64,000 nucleotides of DNA from Schoenoplectus triqueter (GCA_964058805.1 CAXKVV010000108.1:1-64000); one strand, 5' to 3'. Shown: positions 46,396 through 58,705, counted from the stretch's first letter. The notes: generated from the letters alone by a model not told the origin. A program made the numbers and translations.

Positions 46396-47292
46396 TGCTG
46401 AATCTGGGTAATTCAGATTTGAATAGACAAGACCACTTCAGTTATCGTTCAAATTCAACATTCACGAAATGTATTCAAATCATATGGGTCGGGTCGGGTT
46501 AACCCACGACCCGATCGGTCGGGTATGGGTCATAGAATTTTAATCCTTGACGGGTCGGATCAAATCCGTTTAATAAAATAATACAACCCGATCTGAACCA
46601 TTGACACCCCTACACTAATTGTACTTATAAATAAATTAAATAATTATCATATTATCACACTAAATAAAAAAATATATAATTAAAAATTAAACATGAAAAG
46701 TTTGTACAAACGTAAAAATTAAATATAAAAAATTCATATAAATATTATAATTAAACATGACAAGTTCATACAAACATAAAAAGTTAAATCATAATTTGAG
46801 GAAATAATTATTATGAAAACACGTGGACAAAAAATCTCCATAGTGTTTTTTGAAAAAAGCTAGAGATCCAATGATATTGTTGTCAATATCATAATTGATA
46901 TTGATTTCATTATAGCTTATTTATATAGTATTTTATTGTATGTGCTGTATTTAGATTATTTTTTTTTCAATTGAAGAATAAATTAATGTATGACATAAGT
47001 TAAATAATAATCATTAAAATAAATAAGAACTCATTTGACATAAATAATAAAATTTAGATCAACAAAAATATTAATAATGGTATTATAATACTTACTCTGA
47101 TGTAAAAAAAATTGGTCGGTAATTATTTTTCGGGAGAGATCCTAACCATAAAAAATGGTCCGGAATATATTTTCGGGCCAAATATGTTATCCGGAATATA
47201 TTCACAGACCATGCTAGTAGATGATAAAAAAAATCCAATCATGCTATCATATGTGAAAAACTTTTTCATTTTTCTATTTCTAGAAAAAATGT

Positions 47293-47843
47293 AATTAATA
47301 TCTATAAATAGTAGTGAGGTAATATTGTTGAATTTCTCATGCTTTTGGTTTGTAAAAGTTTAGCCGCTGGAACTTTTAATTTGAACAAATATTATGAATT
47401 AGACAATCAGCAACAATAACTCGTGACACGTCTCTAACAGTTGATTTAAATATATCCATGATTAAAATAGTTATTAATTTAAAGTATAAAATGAAGAGAA
47501 GTATGATATATTATAGTTTTATAATTTAAAAATATCTATGATTTAGCAATTTATAATATGCAAAATTTTAGTTAATTAATTAAAATAATATAAGGAATTA
47601 AAACATAATTTATAATATATAAGAAATGTTTTTTTACTTCATTTTATTTTAGTTGTACCTTTTATAAAATAAAAAGCTTGGAAGTTTTCATTCAAATTAA
47701 AAGTTCACAGTCAATTTATTATAAATTAAGAAATATATCAGGTTATAGAATTGACGCCTCAAACAAATTTTTTTTTTCTTACTATCACATATTAGGCGGT
47801 GTTGAATTGTCAATTCATTATCCAACCTTCGGATCGATCCGAA
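47293..47843. other. Intergenic, AT-rich
   Basis: No gene or repeat recognised. Confidence 0.4.
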
Positions 47844-48240
47844 CTAGGGGTGGCAATCGGGCGGGTTGGGTCGAATAAGTTTGACTAAAAAAATATTGGG
47901 TCACGGTTAGATTCAGGTCGACCTGATTCAGATCGGATCGAGTTTCAGGGCGAACTTTGTCGGGTTTTTTGAGTTTCAAGTCATTCCGGGTTGGACTAGT
48001 TTGAGTTTTAGGTTCTTAATAGTTTAGGTCGGCTTGGGTTTCAGATCATTCGGGTTCGGCTCGGGTCATTTGAGTTCAGGTCGGGTCAATTTTAAGTTAT
48101 TTGATATCGGATAGTCTCGGGTTTTGGATTGTTTCAGGTTGGGTTGGGCCGGACCAGGTTTTTTTTCTCGTGATGTTTTACTTCAGGTCGGGTCGGATCA
48201 GATTTTAGGTCAGATTGGATTTCGAGTCATCAGACTTTAA
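47844..48240. repeat. Solitary hAT-like end with GGGTCGG subterminal repeats
   Basis: Begins CTAGGGGTGGCAATCGGGCG, a hAT-type terminus, followed by about 390 bases of GGTCGGGT/GGGTTCGG words. I could not find a matching opposite end, so it is a fragment or a diverged element. Confidence 0.5.
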
Positions 48241-49980
48241 AACTTTTTTTTTTGAGAAAATATAATTTTAGCCAAAGTTAGGTATAGAATAACAATTATG
48301 TTATGATCAATTTGTCTTCTCAAATAATATGGATATGATTAATTAATTTGAGTCTTGTCAAAATCAGTTTCAGATCGATATATTTTATTTAATTAACAAA
48401 CTGAAAGCATGCTACTTATGATAATTATGATTAATAAACATTATTTTTTGTGATAATTTTAATTTACTATATATAAATTTTAATTAATAAATATTATTAT
48501 TTTGATTTGAAATGTAATTTTTTTATTTCATTATAAACTATGAATATATATGCATGTAGGTAAGAAAAAAAATCTCATTTAATTACTTTCAACAGCGACT
48601 AACACTCGAGCAAGATCGACTTTATCTTTACTAGAAGGGAGAAGAAATCCAACTGTATGAATTGTAAGGTTATACTTGATGAATGTATCGTCACACAACA
48701 CAAGTTTTAGTGGCTGACTTTCATTTTCAGGTATGCTACCGATCGAATGATAAAGACAATGTTTTCAAATGAAAGAAAAAAAAGTCAGACATTTGAATCC
48801 AAATATAAATTTTCTTAGAACATTTAGCTAAAATAATGCTGTGGAATTGTATGCAATGGCCTGTCGTTTGTATCGCTTATCGACTATTGTAATATTTTGT
48901 TGATTATTAAATAATGTTGATTGGGAGACGTTTCCAAATGTTTCAATAAAGGATACATGAACTGCGCCTTTTCTCTTGTTTTATTCACTCTATTGCCACA
49001 CGAATTTGTGTATCTGATAGAAAAAATGAAATGATATGAAAAAGAACGATTGTTTTAGTGTATTTGAAAACAGTTTTAAATAAAGAAAGTTACTCGGTCC
49101 GTTTACAATTAATCATGGCTTCTAAATAAATATTTTTTATCCATTTGAATTGGCCAATGCATCGACGCTAATATCAATATAAAAACAAATAAAAATCAAA
49201 TCTAAAATAAAAAAACTGCGTAATCTTGATGTACACATCCTGATCATCAGGACAAATCTTGAATCAAATTAGCAACAAAATCATCCGCTTATATAAAATA
49301 TTGACTATACTTCCATATTTATCGATGTGACATGAGGTGTCACAAAATTAATAGAAATTGATGTATCAACTTTCAGCTTCCACTAAGACTTGAAAGATCG
49401 ATAGAAGAGAATTAAGTAGAACCGTATAAATTATTATACAAAAAATTGAAAATATGTCGCATCCGTCCAAAAAGTGACTACAACTTTTTCACCGCACGCA
49501 CAAGCAGTATAAAATATGAATAGTTGACGTAATTGTAAATGGCAGACGGTATATATTTATTTAACGGAACAGTATGTTTATTAAATTAAACGTATAATTA
49601 TTAATTACAGTTTGTTAATTGAATGACAGTTACGTACATATTTGTTAATATGGAGCACATATATTTGCTAAATAGACATACAATTATTAACCGTCAAAGT
49701 TGAAAAATCTTCTAAGTTCTAACAGATATGCTAGCTTTTATAGTTAGTAATTAATTATCTATTTCGTTTAAGAAATATGTGTTTTATTTAATGAATATAT
49801 AATTATTATTAATAATTATGTCAGTCGTTTAATTTTTATGCTGCATGTGGGTGAAAAATATACAACTACTTTTGGGATGAACAAAGTATAGTTAATAACT
49901 TTATGTTCTATTTAATAAATAAGTGCTCGGTCTAACAAATATATATCCGATGTTAACAATTATATTAGCAATTTTAATGC
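48241..49980. other. Intergenic, no gene recognised
   Basis: AT-rich with no motif-bearing open frame or clear repeat. Confidence 0.4.
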
Positions 49981-49984
49981 TCAA

Positions 49985-50575
49985 TTTCATTCCCGACCCG
50001 TCAAACCAGTGTTTGCACTCCGATCCGATCTGACTCGTGTCCAAATCTGTGCTAACCCGTGTCGAGTGAAATCCATGGGTCTAGAACGGATTGCAGACAA
50101 AATTTTTTTAAAAAACCCATCAAAAACTCATCCCGTACTAATCCGTACCCGACCCGACTCGACAAAACCAGAGAAAACCCGCCCAAACCCGTCTCGCTAT
50201 TTTATTTGAATTTTTTAACATTTCATTTGAATTTTTACTTAATTTTTTTGAGTCATAAAAAAACCAAATTTTTTTTGAAGAATATTAATGGTTATATATT
50301 TTTAATATTTTCAATAATTATTTTGTAATTTTTGAAATTTATGAGAATTTATTTGAGTTACTTTTGAATTTTCAAAAAAAATAAATCGACTCGTCCGACC
50401 CGACCCGACCCGCTCTGGATTTTTGATCCGTCTCGACCCACCCCATGGATCTAACCATCGACCCGTCCGATCCATGGTTCTAGAACGAATCGCGGCCGCA
50501 CCATCTCAAATCCGACCTGTCCTAACCCGTCCCGTCTAACTTGTTGACCCATCCTAACCCGTCCTGAATTTAAAT
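49985..50575. repeat. CCCGACCCG-rich transposon fragment
   Basis: Two blocks (49985-50210 and 50385-50570) rich in CCCGACCCG/ACCCGTCC words flank an AT-rich middle. The composition resembles subterminal hAT sequence in the opposite orientation to 47844-48240, but termini are not identifiable. The open frames here are artefacts of the repeat. Confidence 0.45.
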
Positions 50576-51359
50576 CACTAATATTATGCATGCGACATCA
50601 CATTGCATATGCGGTCATACGCTACATTTTTAAATAATGCTTCAACATCGCATTGCATGTTTAGTTTCTGTTGCAGATGGTAAATAACATTATTTATGGT
50701 ATAGATTTAGGGTTATGGATGAAGTATATATTTTGCTGGTAGAAAATTGTTTCTAGTTGTCATTTTTTTTCAAGCCAATTGCATATTGGTGCAATGATAT
50801 TTTAGGTTAGATATGACATTTAAGATTTTTGAAGGGGTGATTATTGCAAAATTAATGTTATCTGCTATGCAGCTCATGTAACCAGTTAAATATAGTTTGG
50901 TTATATGTTTGCTGGGTGCGAATTGGCTGAAATATCAAAAAATTAAGATGGTTGTCTGGAATTATTGTATTTCTTTTGTTAATTTTCTTCGCATTTTCTT
51001 GGGTATTGTTATTGATTCTATTTTTGCTTAAAGAAATGGCTGTTACAATGCTTTTGTCAAAAAAAAATATATATATATAAACAATCAAAGTGTGATTTAC
51101 ACAGTTGCTTTTTTTTAAATGTGTAGAATGAACTGATGAGGTATTAAGTTTCCTTTGCTGTAAATTCTAACTTATCAAACACCAAAAAAGTAATTCCCAG
51201 GCTATTAGTTTATTGTATAACAAACATCGACAAGAGGAAAACAAAAACTCGAATAATTGAGAAGTATTTCGGGTATCTTTTAGAATTCTTACATTTGCTT
51301 GCGTATCAAACAGGCCCTTCATGAAAAGATATTTAAATCTCAGGTCACCATATGAAGTT
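50576..51359. other. Spacer before the mTERF duplication
   Basis: No gene recognised. A TA run is at about 51067-51079. Confidence 0.4.
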
Positions 51360-53010
51360 CCCATAACAAAACCGCCACTAAGCTCGTTTCATTGAACAAG
51401 TAAAGCCTTGTAAAAATGTCAGCATAAGGCGTATGTTTACAAATAAAAGCCCCTGACCAATGTCATAAAGCCTTTGATCTAGTGATAAAACCATAAAGTC
51501 TTTTGGGATATTCTCAAATCGTGCAATCTCTGCAAATCTTCCAGCAGAACCATCTGCATATGCTCAGTGGAGCCCATGAAGTCTTTTCGACATCGTAAGC
51601 TTTTGGACAATGCTCCTGGGGATCAACCTATTCTCCAAGCTGTACCTAAGCAATCTTGGATTCAGAACCATATCAATCGTACTACAACCTGCTTCCTTTA
51701 TGAGAAACTGCAATTTTCTGTCAATTACCACCTCCGATGTACTCAACAAGTAGGGAACTTTTACTAATCATATGTGTTAATTCATGTGAAAACCCAAGAT
51801 TTCTAAAGTTACTTATCCTTGCATCTCTATTGTGTTGTCTTACCAGGCAAACAACAATCAATGCATGCACAAAAGCTTCTGATGAACAAGTAACACCTAA
51901 CTCAGTCTCCTCAACTTTCATCTTCAAATGTTCAGTCCTAGATTGGGCAAATCTGCAAGATGATTTCAAAGCTAAATTAGGCATGATAGCATTTTCTATT
52001 GAACAAAGAGTACCCAACCAAATATGAGAACCGGCACCAAATATTCTATTGAACAAAGAGTACCCAACCAGGAGTCGACCTATGCCACAATATTGAACCG
52101 AACTACAAGAGGGCAGCGCGAAATCTTGTAGCTTTGCAAAGTTCGGTCTCAAGTTCTTATCCACATTGAAAGAAAGACTACATGATTGGACTAGGTATTC
52201 CACATGGAAGTGGGGATTTGGGATGGAAACTTGAGTAGGAGTGCAGGACGCAGCAAATCGCATGTTCCGATTAAGGCTGGTTAAGTTTTAGGTCGAGGAT
52301 CCAAAGGGTTTTGATCAGGAACTACAAGGGCTGTTACCTAAGTTGAGGTGATGGAAGAGTGGATTCAAATTCTAAGAAGGAACATATGGCTGAAAAGACC
52401 ATGACAAATCTATCTTTTACCATACTAAGCACATAGGATAAATTTTGAATAATGACAATCAAACCTAAAAATAGAACGTATAGTTGATTTTATAGGTATT
52501 CTTTTTTCATTGAGGCATTTCAGCAAACAGAAAGTGGACTCCGAAGAAAATACAGAATTCTTCATATTTACTTCCTTCAATATCATCTAGCTGTTGTTTA
52601 TTTAAGCTCTTCATTGGATATCAGAAAACAAAAAGGCAAAGACCCCATTTTCTCACCAAGAAGGCACTCAATGTCCCCCAACCCACTTCAGTTCACACAA
52701 AATTTTGCAACTAAAAGGCAACAACCAAGAAATGACATCAATTAAAAAAATATGGAAATTGAAAAGTACTGGACGCTAACCATCTACAAGCCCGAATCAA
52801 TTCCTCCAAGGAGAGGCGTTGCAGTTACATCCAAGAGGAGTAGAGTTTTGAGAACGGAGGAGATAATAGGTCGGTATCCCACCAAACACCAACTCTTTTT
52901 TTGTTGTGCTTTGCTTTGCTTAATAAGTAAAACCATACATTTCAAAGAGCCTGTTGTGAAGGCGACCAGATCATATGTTCTTCGTTTGTTTGCTTGTGTT
53001 CATAACTGAA
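51360..53010 (-). pseudogene. Decayed mTERF gene copy (tandem duplicate)
   Basis: Tandem duplicate of the intact mTERF locus at 53689-54849, including flanks. On the minus strand the start (about 52263) reads CTPTQVSIPNPHFHVEYLVQ, clearly paralogous to the intact protein. Large parts are deleted and frames shift: later blocks are SRTEHLKMKVEETELGVT, NFRNLGFSHELTHMISKS and, in another frame, LQFLIKEAGC and RLIPRSIVQKL. A 28-bp word with TATTGAACAAAGAGTACCCA is duplicated about 51 bp apart (near 51993 and 52044). The 3' coding end is deleted. Upstream homology to the intact copy continues to about 53010 and includes the CAATTCCTCCAAGGAGA leader. Confidence 0.85.
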
Positions 53011-53688
53011 GTACTAAATAATACGTCCACCAGATCCATCCATGCTAATTTGGTACAAACTTGAACTAGTATTCTGTAGCTTCATTTAAATGAAATCAGT
53101 GGAATTGTTTCCACCTTTATCAAGAAACCAAAAAAATGTCAGCAAATGTGCATGTCTGCAAATAAGCCCTTCATCAATGGCAAAACTCAATACATGTTCC
53201 TTCAAGAGCTTCATGTCCTCCATAATGCCATGAATTAATTTATGAAGACCTACTGCGAGAGTCATTCACTTACATGCAATTCTGATGAAACAACAGAAAT
53301 TTACTTCCATGTTAGAAAATAACTACAGATGAGGATGGGAGGGGTCAAGACTGATCCAAGTAGCAGCCAATCTGGCCTCACCGAAGCAACCAGAGTGTTA
53401 ACAAATCCGGACAGTGACAGGACTGTACGTCTGTACCACTAAATTCATAAGGGTGAACTTCAAAAGCAAGTAAAAACAAAAATAAAGCCCTAGTTACTTG
53501 ATCCATTTATTGTTTCATGAATAACATCCAATAGTTATGACAATCAAAATGGCATGATAGAGTGAAAAAAAAAGAGGATCAATTCAGACCTACAATTCTA
53601 ATAGGCATTCATGCACTATAAAAAAGTTGACAGAAAGAAATAGGAATTGATAAAACAAACCAGGTATGATCTAAAATAGCCAAGAAAG
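53011..53688. other. Start of the second duplicated unit (3' flank of mTERF)
   Basis: The words AATGTCAGCAAATGTGCATG and AAATAAGCCCTTCATCAATG near 53135-53185 resemble 51417-51470, so the duplication junction lies near 53020-53050. The remainder is 3' flank of the intact gene. Confidence 0.5.
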
Positions 53689-54849
53689 TCAACTTGAGAT
53701 GCCCTTAAGTAATTCAATCTCCCCAATATTTCCAGCAGCAGCATCTGCATATGCTTGTTGGAGTCCAGAAATAGCATGCTCATAAGGCAGGATATACTTC
53801 TCCACAAACCGTGTCTCAGTTTCATTCGCAAAAGTCACAAAAGCTCTTTGCCCCACGGGAAGCCCTTTTGACATCAGAAGCTTTCGAACAATGTTGCGGG
53901 GAATCAGCCTCTTCTCCAAGCTTAACGCAAGCAAACATGGATTTCGAATCACATGGTTCTTCTCACAACCTGCCTCCTTTATCAGAAACTCCATTGTCCT
54001 GCCAATTGACTCCTCTGATTTAGTCAACAAATAGGGAAATTTGCTAATCAGAAGTGCAACCTCCTCATGTGAAAACCCGAGATTTCTAAGGTTATTTATT
54101 CTTGCATCTCTAGTGGATCGCGTAACATTGCAGACAACCAACACTGAAGATACAAATCCTCCTGAGGAATTTTTTATCCCCAACTCCTCAGCTTCCTCAA
54201 CTTTCATCTTAAAAAATTCGATCCTAGATTTTACCAATCTAGGACACAAACTTATCAGCCGGACAATTTGACGAACAGATAATCCATGTTGCTCCTTAAT
54301 GTAAGATAAATTGGGCATGACAACATTTTCAAAGCTGCTTTCAAGGACATCTGGAGCTCTTTTCAGGACCACTGACAGATACTCTACTGAACCAAGAGCC
54401 TCCAACCAAGAGTCGAGCTTCACCACAATATTGGATGTCAGTATACGCGGATAGCGGCGAATCATACCTGAGATGTCTTTGATGGAAAAACCCAGCTCAC
54501 GTAACTTTGTGATATTCGGTCTCAAGTTCTTCTCCACATGGGAGAAAAGGATGCGAGATTCCCGCGACACAGCACTTCTTATGTCAGATTCACTTATGCC
54601 GGTTTCTCTCAGAAATTGGAGCACTGCGTCAGGTTTATCAAAGGACTTGAGGTGCTGAATATTCTTGGATGCTCTGTGGGCATCATCCAAAGAAAGACCA
54701 CATGATTGGACTAGGTATTCTACATGGATGTCGGGATTCTGGATAGAAACCTGTGTAGGAGCATTGGATGCAGCAGATTGCATTCTCCGATTAAGGGAAG
54801 GAGCTTGATGGAGGCAACAGGTTCTCCCCAAAGACAGATTAGTAAACAT
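53689..54849 (-). CDS. mTERF-family protein (organellar transcription/RNA factor)
   Basis: A 386-residue protein in one coding exon. mTERF proteins are helical-repeat nucleic-acid binders that act in mitochondria or plastids in transcription, splicing or termination; the target here is unknown. The N-terminus (about residues 1-35) is rich in S, R and A, without acids, and suits an organelle transit peptide. Several mTERF repeats with the L-G-F and P-x-L pattern follow: LRELGFSIKDISGMIRRYPR, LSVRQIVRLISLCPRLV, LRNLGFSHEEVALLISKFPY and VIRNPCLLALSLEKRLIPR. The start is the first ATG of the frame; a second in-frame ATG (MQSAAS, residue 23) is possible. A leader intron is suggested, because the homologous leader with CAATTCCTCCAAGGAGA lies at about 55760. 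A SINE sits in that intron. Confidence 0.93.
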   Translation of the reverse strand: MFTNLSLGRTCCLHQAPSLNRRMQSAASNAPTQVSIQNPDIHVEYLVQSCGLSLDDAHRASKNIQHLKSFDKPDAVLQFLRETGISESDIRSAVSRESRILFSHVEKNLRPNITKLRELGFSIKDISGMIRRYPRILTSNIVVKLDSWLEALGSVEYLSVVLKRAPDVLESSFENVVMPNLSYIKEQHGLSVRQIVRLISLCPRLVKSRIEFFKMKVEEAEELGIKNSSGGFVSSVLVVCNVTRSTRDARINNLRNLGFSHEEVALLISKFPYLLTKSEESIGRTMEFLIKEAGCEKNHVIRNPCLLALSLEKRLIPRNIVRKLLMSKGLPVGQRAFVTFANETETRFVEKYILPYEHAISGLQQAYADAAAGNIGEIELLKGISS

Positions 54850-55092
54850 GTTAACTGAGCTGGTTAAATTTTAGAAGGATGATTTGAAGGGTTGTGATCA
54901 GTTTAGAACTGCAAGGGCTGATACCTAAGTTAAGGATGAGATGAAATGAGATGGTTTCAAATTCTCAGAAGAAGCATGTGCCTAAAAAGACATTGACAAA
55001 GAAGTCAAAATTAAATGTATATATCATTTGCCATACTAAGAAAATATGACAAATTCAAATAATGACAGTCAGACCTAAAAGTACAACGTATT
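54850..55092 (-). other. Leader/intron of the mTERF gene
   Basis: Non-coding upstream sequence alignable with 52264-52490 of the decayed copy. It shares CAAGGGCTGATACCTAAGTT (CAAGGGCTGTTACCTAAGTT there) and AAATAATGACAGTCAGACCT. Confidence 0.6.
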
Positions 55093-55190
55093 CAACAACA
55101 ACAACAACAAAGCCATTAATCCCAAATAAATTGGGGTAGGCTAGAAATGAAACCCAATCTGAAAGCATAAGATCAGAGATCTCGATTTAT
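55093..55190 (-). mobile_element. SINE 3'-end (angiosperm domain), copy 3, post-duplication insertion
   Basis: CAACAACAACAACAAAGCCA, ATCCCAAATAAATTGGGGTA and GGCTAGAAATGAAACCCAAT. The corresponding place in the duplicated unit (about 52480-52500) goes directly from AGAACGTATAGTTG to GGTATTCTTTTTTCATTGAG without this sequence, so it is an insertion that is absent from the other copy. Confidence 0.7.
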
Positions 55191-57300
55191 ATGTATGCTT
55201 TTTTCGTTGAGGCATTTCATCAAATGGTGGCTGGACATTAAGAAATTGCATAATGCATTCTAGTTCCTTCAATACGATCTAACTGGATTTTGTTTAATTT
55301 CATCATTGGGCGTCAGAAAGATAACAACTAATAGCACAGATCCTAGCAAATAAAATACTTCCGAAATACAGGATTCCATTTTTTTTTTAAGAAAGTGGAA
55401 TACTCCACCAGTTTCATCGAAACTGAAAAGTTATTGTACTAGTACCAAACAACTGGAACGTACAAATACGAGCACAATTAACTAAAGTTCATCCTTTACT
55501 CTATTACAAAAATAGCACAAAACAAGTAACTAAAAGAGCATATCAAGCAAAATACATCAGACTACTAAGAAAACACAAGATTCTAAAGTATAATGTTCAA
55601 AAGGCAACTATTTTTAGTCCCTTTTTCACCATCAAACGTCCTCCATAAATAAGACCAAATCACTTCAATTGATACCAAATTGCACAACTAAAAAACCAAA
55701 AAAGCCAAGGGATGATACCAATTAAACCATACAGACACTCACCAATTACAAGCCCAAAGCAATTCCTCCAAGGAGAACCATCGCCGTCGCAGTCTATCCA
55801 AGAACGTAGGAGACGATTTAGTAGCACTGAGGGTTTGCGGTAACAAGAGGATAAGCTGCGGTCTCGGGTAATGGTCCTAATGGGCTAATGGTCCAATGCG
55901 AAATGGAGAAGGGATATACCAAAATATCAAATCCGATACAATCTGGGGTCTATTATATTCGTATGCCTTCTCATCTAAATTCCGTAAAATTTGGAACCAA
56001 AGAAACAATGTACTACTTATGCTGCATAATATTTATTTTGAAAAGAACACATGCATAAATTTTGAATATTGATAAGTGCTACATGTATCCTTTTGATTGT
56101 CAAATAATTTTGAAGTTCAACCTGTCGCGCTGTCCCCTTTGAATAAGTCCAATTTATCAAATTGATCTTTAAAGTTTGAAAATAACAATAAGATCTTTAA
56201 AGCACCACTTTCTGAACATTTTTATCTCAAAATTCAAGTCTCATTTTAATCCTCAAAGTTCTTAATTTATTTAAAATTGATGCAGTATTACAAATTCAAC
56301 CAAAATTGACATTCTCAATTATCATAACATTATTTTTAACATTAAAATCAGTATGGTTCTATTAGTAAAAATTACATTAACGTTGGTCGTATTGTATATT
56401 AATTAAAATAATGCTTACAAACTTTTTGAATGTGAAAGTGGATATTTTTTTTCTTTTTTTTAATTTGATGGATTAAAATAGTGAAATCTTAAGGACTAAG
56501 ATGATAATTTTCAAACTTCGAGGACTAAATAGTAATATGGTGATACTTTGAGGATGAAATTAATATTTTTAGAATTTTAAGGATCAATTTGATTACAAAA
56601 TAATATTTTAAAAATTATTAGTGTGTTGTGTTGTTAACTTTTTTTGTATACAAAAGAATAATTGGGATCAAAATATGAATTCTTTGTCATTAGTATTGTC
56701 GCCGTCATATTGTTTTTAGCATGAACAATCCAATCCCTCGTGGCCATACGCTGATAAATGCATAACAATTACAAAAGCTAGTGGCAAATGGCTTAACAAG
56801 TGGTTCCTAACTAAGATGAATTATAAGAGGTCATAGATTTAAATCTTTATATGCACAAAATAAAAATTTATGAATTAGACTCTCATCTTTCTCTAAAAAA
56901 ATTACATTGCTAATCCTTATTCATATTCTTAAAAAAAAATTACATTGCTAATCCTTATTCATATTCTTTGAAGTTTGAAAATAACAATAACTAATTGTTT
57001 GCTACATGTATCCTTTAGTTTCTTCCGAAGAAAAGATTTTTTTCACAAAAGAGCGCATTTTGTTCCACTTTATATAACGAACATGCCATTCATTTCTTTC
57101 TTTTGTCTAGTATTTAATTAGTTATGAAATTATAATTATATTCTTACTTCAATAACCACAACAATGTTAATTAACAGTATAATAAAATTAGTACTATTGT
57201 ATTAATTGTTATCATTATATACATAATATTTATACTAATGGTTACCACACCACTATTATTATATAGCATTTTTTATTATAATATTCTTAATGATATTTGT
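55191..57300. other. mTERF upstream region, then AT-rich intergenic DNA
   Basis: The mTERF leader exon probably ends near 55750-55860. Beyond it there is no gene. A 38-bp sequence with TTACATTGCTAATCCTTATT is tandemly duplicated at about 56900-56968. Confidence 0.5.
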
Positions 57301-57304
57301 ATTG

Positions 57305-57309
57305 TTACA

Positions 57310-57351
<42 letters not shown>

Positions 57352-57373
57352 TGTAGTAGTAGTAGTAGTAGTT
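57305..57373. repeat. (AAT)n(AGT)n compound microsatellite
   Basis: About 45 bases of AAT repeats followed by about 20 bases of GTA repeats. Confidence 0.95.
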
Positions 57374-57521
57374 TAAGCACATAATGTCTCTAATATTTTC
57401 ACACGCTTATAAAATTTTAAATCATTGTATTAATGTTATTGTTAATAATATATTAAAATAATAAGTTACTATAGATCGTGTCTTATAATATGATTTTATT
57501 TTATTATCATATAATGATAAT

Positions 57522-57786
57522 AAATATAGTGGTATTTTAAATTTCATTAAATATTCAATGTTGTCTTTTAAAATAATTGTACAAAATAGTATTACTAAGT
57601 ATTAAATCGTAATGCAAGAAGACTTATTTCGGAAGATCTATCTTCTATCTTATTCATAAATATAGTGATAAATTTCGTTAAATATTCAATGTTTTTCTTT
57701 TAAAATAATGGTTAAAATATTATTACTAAATATTAAATTGTAATGGAAGAAGACTTATTTCGGAAGATCTTTCTTCTGTCCTATTT
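57522..57786. repeat. Tandem duplication of a ~132-bp segment
   Basis: Both units contain AAATATTCAATGTT, then TATTACTAA-TATTAAAT, then AGAAGACTTATTTCGGAAGA and TCTTCT. The units start near 57522 and 57656. Confidence 0.8.
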
Positions 57787-57958
57787 CATACCAAACGTGG
57801 GTCAAGCATTCCTTTTCATGTCATATGAAAAATGCATTTTTTTTTCTTTTTCTGATTTTTTATTGTTGACATTTTCACTGGATCGCAAAATGTGGCGGGC
57901 AAAAAAACTTGCAAGTCTGACAAAATATATTAAAATATTTGGGATGATATATATATAT

Positions 57959-58354
57959 GAGTTTGGCTATCGTGATACGCATAGCACGGATAATCCGTGT
58001 GCTATGGAACATTTCTCTGTCTTTAAAGTTTAAATAGTCGATTCGACTGGTCAAAATATTTTTCATAAGAAAATCTAATTAGAGACCAAATTTTATATTT
58101 TTTAGAATTTTTTACTATTTTTTAAAATAGCTAAAAAATCACTAGATTTAATTATTATGAGTCATTCAAAAGAGATCATTTTTTAGCTATCTTAAAAAAT
58201 AGTAAAAAAAATATAAAATATAAAATTTAATATCCAACTAGATTTTCATATGAAAAATATTTTGACAGGTCGGATCGACCATTTAAACTTTGAAAATGGA
58301 GAAATAGTCCGTAGCACACAAGTCATTTGTGCTACGCGTAGCACCGTAGCCAAA

Positions 58355-58356
<2 letters not shown>
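57959..58356. mobile_element. (TA)n-bounded foldback element, family D
   Basis: GTTTGGCTATCGTGATACGC at the left is mirrored by GTAGCACCGTAGCCAAAC at the right. Inner arms include ATTTTTTAGCTATCTTAAAA against the complement of TTTTAAAATAGCTAAAAAAT. It lies between a TA run at 57950-57958 and a long TA run at 58359-58390. It shares the terminal GTTTGGCTA with family C. Confidence 0.85.
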
Positions 58357-58408
<52 letters not shown>

Positions 58409-58705
58409 TGCTATGGTGCTTCGTGAAACACAAAATCTTTTGTGTTTCGCGTTTGTATCTCGAATTTAAAAGTTCAAACGGCCGATCCAAACCATAGAAT
58501 GGTGTAGAAATTGTTAGATCAGCAAGCTGTGTACCCATTTAAAAATAACAAAAAAATTTAAAAAATATATAATTTGATCTCCGAGAATATTTCAATATGA
58601 AGATGATGTTCAACGGTTTGGATCAGTTGTTTAAATTTTTAAATTTGAGATACAGACGCGAAACACAAATTTTTTTTTTGCGTGAAGCACTGTAGCATCA
58701 CTCTC
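58409..58705. mobile_element. (TA)n-bounded foldback element, family A, copy 3 (internally deleted)
   Basis: GCTATGGTGCTTCGTGAAAC at the left and GCGTGAAGCACTGTAGC at the right. Part of the left arm and centre is missing compared with 20930-21300. It begins right after the TA/GA run that ends family D and stops at a TA run at 58706-58715. Confidence 0.8.

Larger units (their letters stand above)
43567..46612 (-). mobile_element. hAT transposon with perfect 8-bp target duplication
   Basis: CACTAATT occurs at 43559-43566 and again at 46613-46620, directly outside the termini TAGGGGTGTCAA and TTGACACCCCTA. An 8-bp duplication and TAGGGGTG-type ends are diagnostic for hAT elements. Subterminal GGGTCGG/CCGACCC words are dense at 43600-43700, 45450-45760 and 46490-46600. 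A broken transposase lies inside on the minus strand. Further transposon ends (TAGAGGTGGCAAAATTTG, complement near 45770) suggest internal nesting. Confidence 0.9.
43264..47292. mobile_element. Outer inverted-repeat element split by a hAT insertion
   Basis: The left end (about 43264-43480) and right end (about 47110-47292) are long imperfect inverted repeats: AAATAGAGAAATGAAAAATC against the complement of CATTTTTCTATTTCTAG, then CATGAGTGGATTTTTTTACA against the complement of AAAAAAATCCAATCATGC, then AATTCCGGACCAAATT against GGTCCGGAATATATTT. Without the inner hAT it would be about 980 bp. Superfamily unclear; target duplication not resolved. Confidence 0.6.

Noticed and set aside
47844..50575. 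Idea that the GGGTCGG block and the CCCGACCCG block are the two ends of one hAT element
   Set aside because: The right block lacks the required CCACCCCTA terminus and no target duplication was found.
53811..54658. Plus-strand frames over the mTERF gene
   Set aside because: Antisense shadows of a long, family-matching coding frame.
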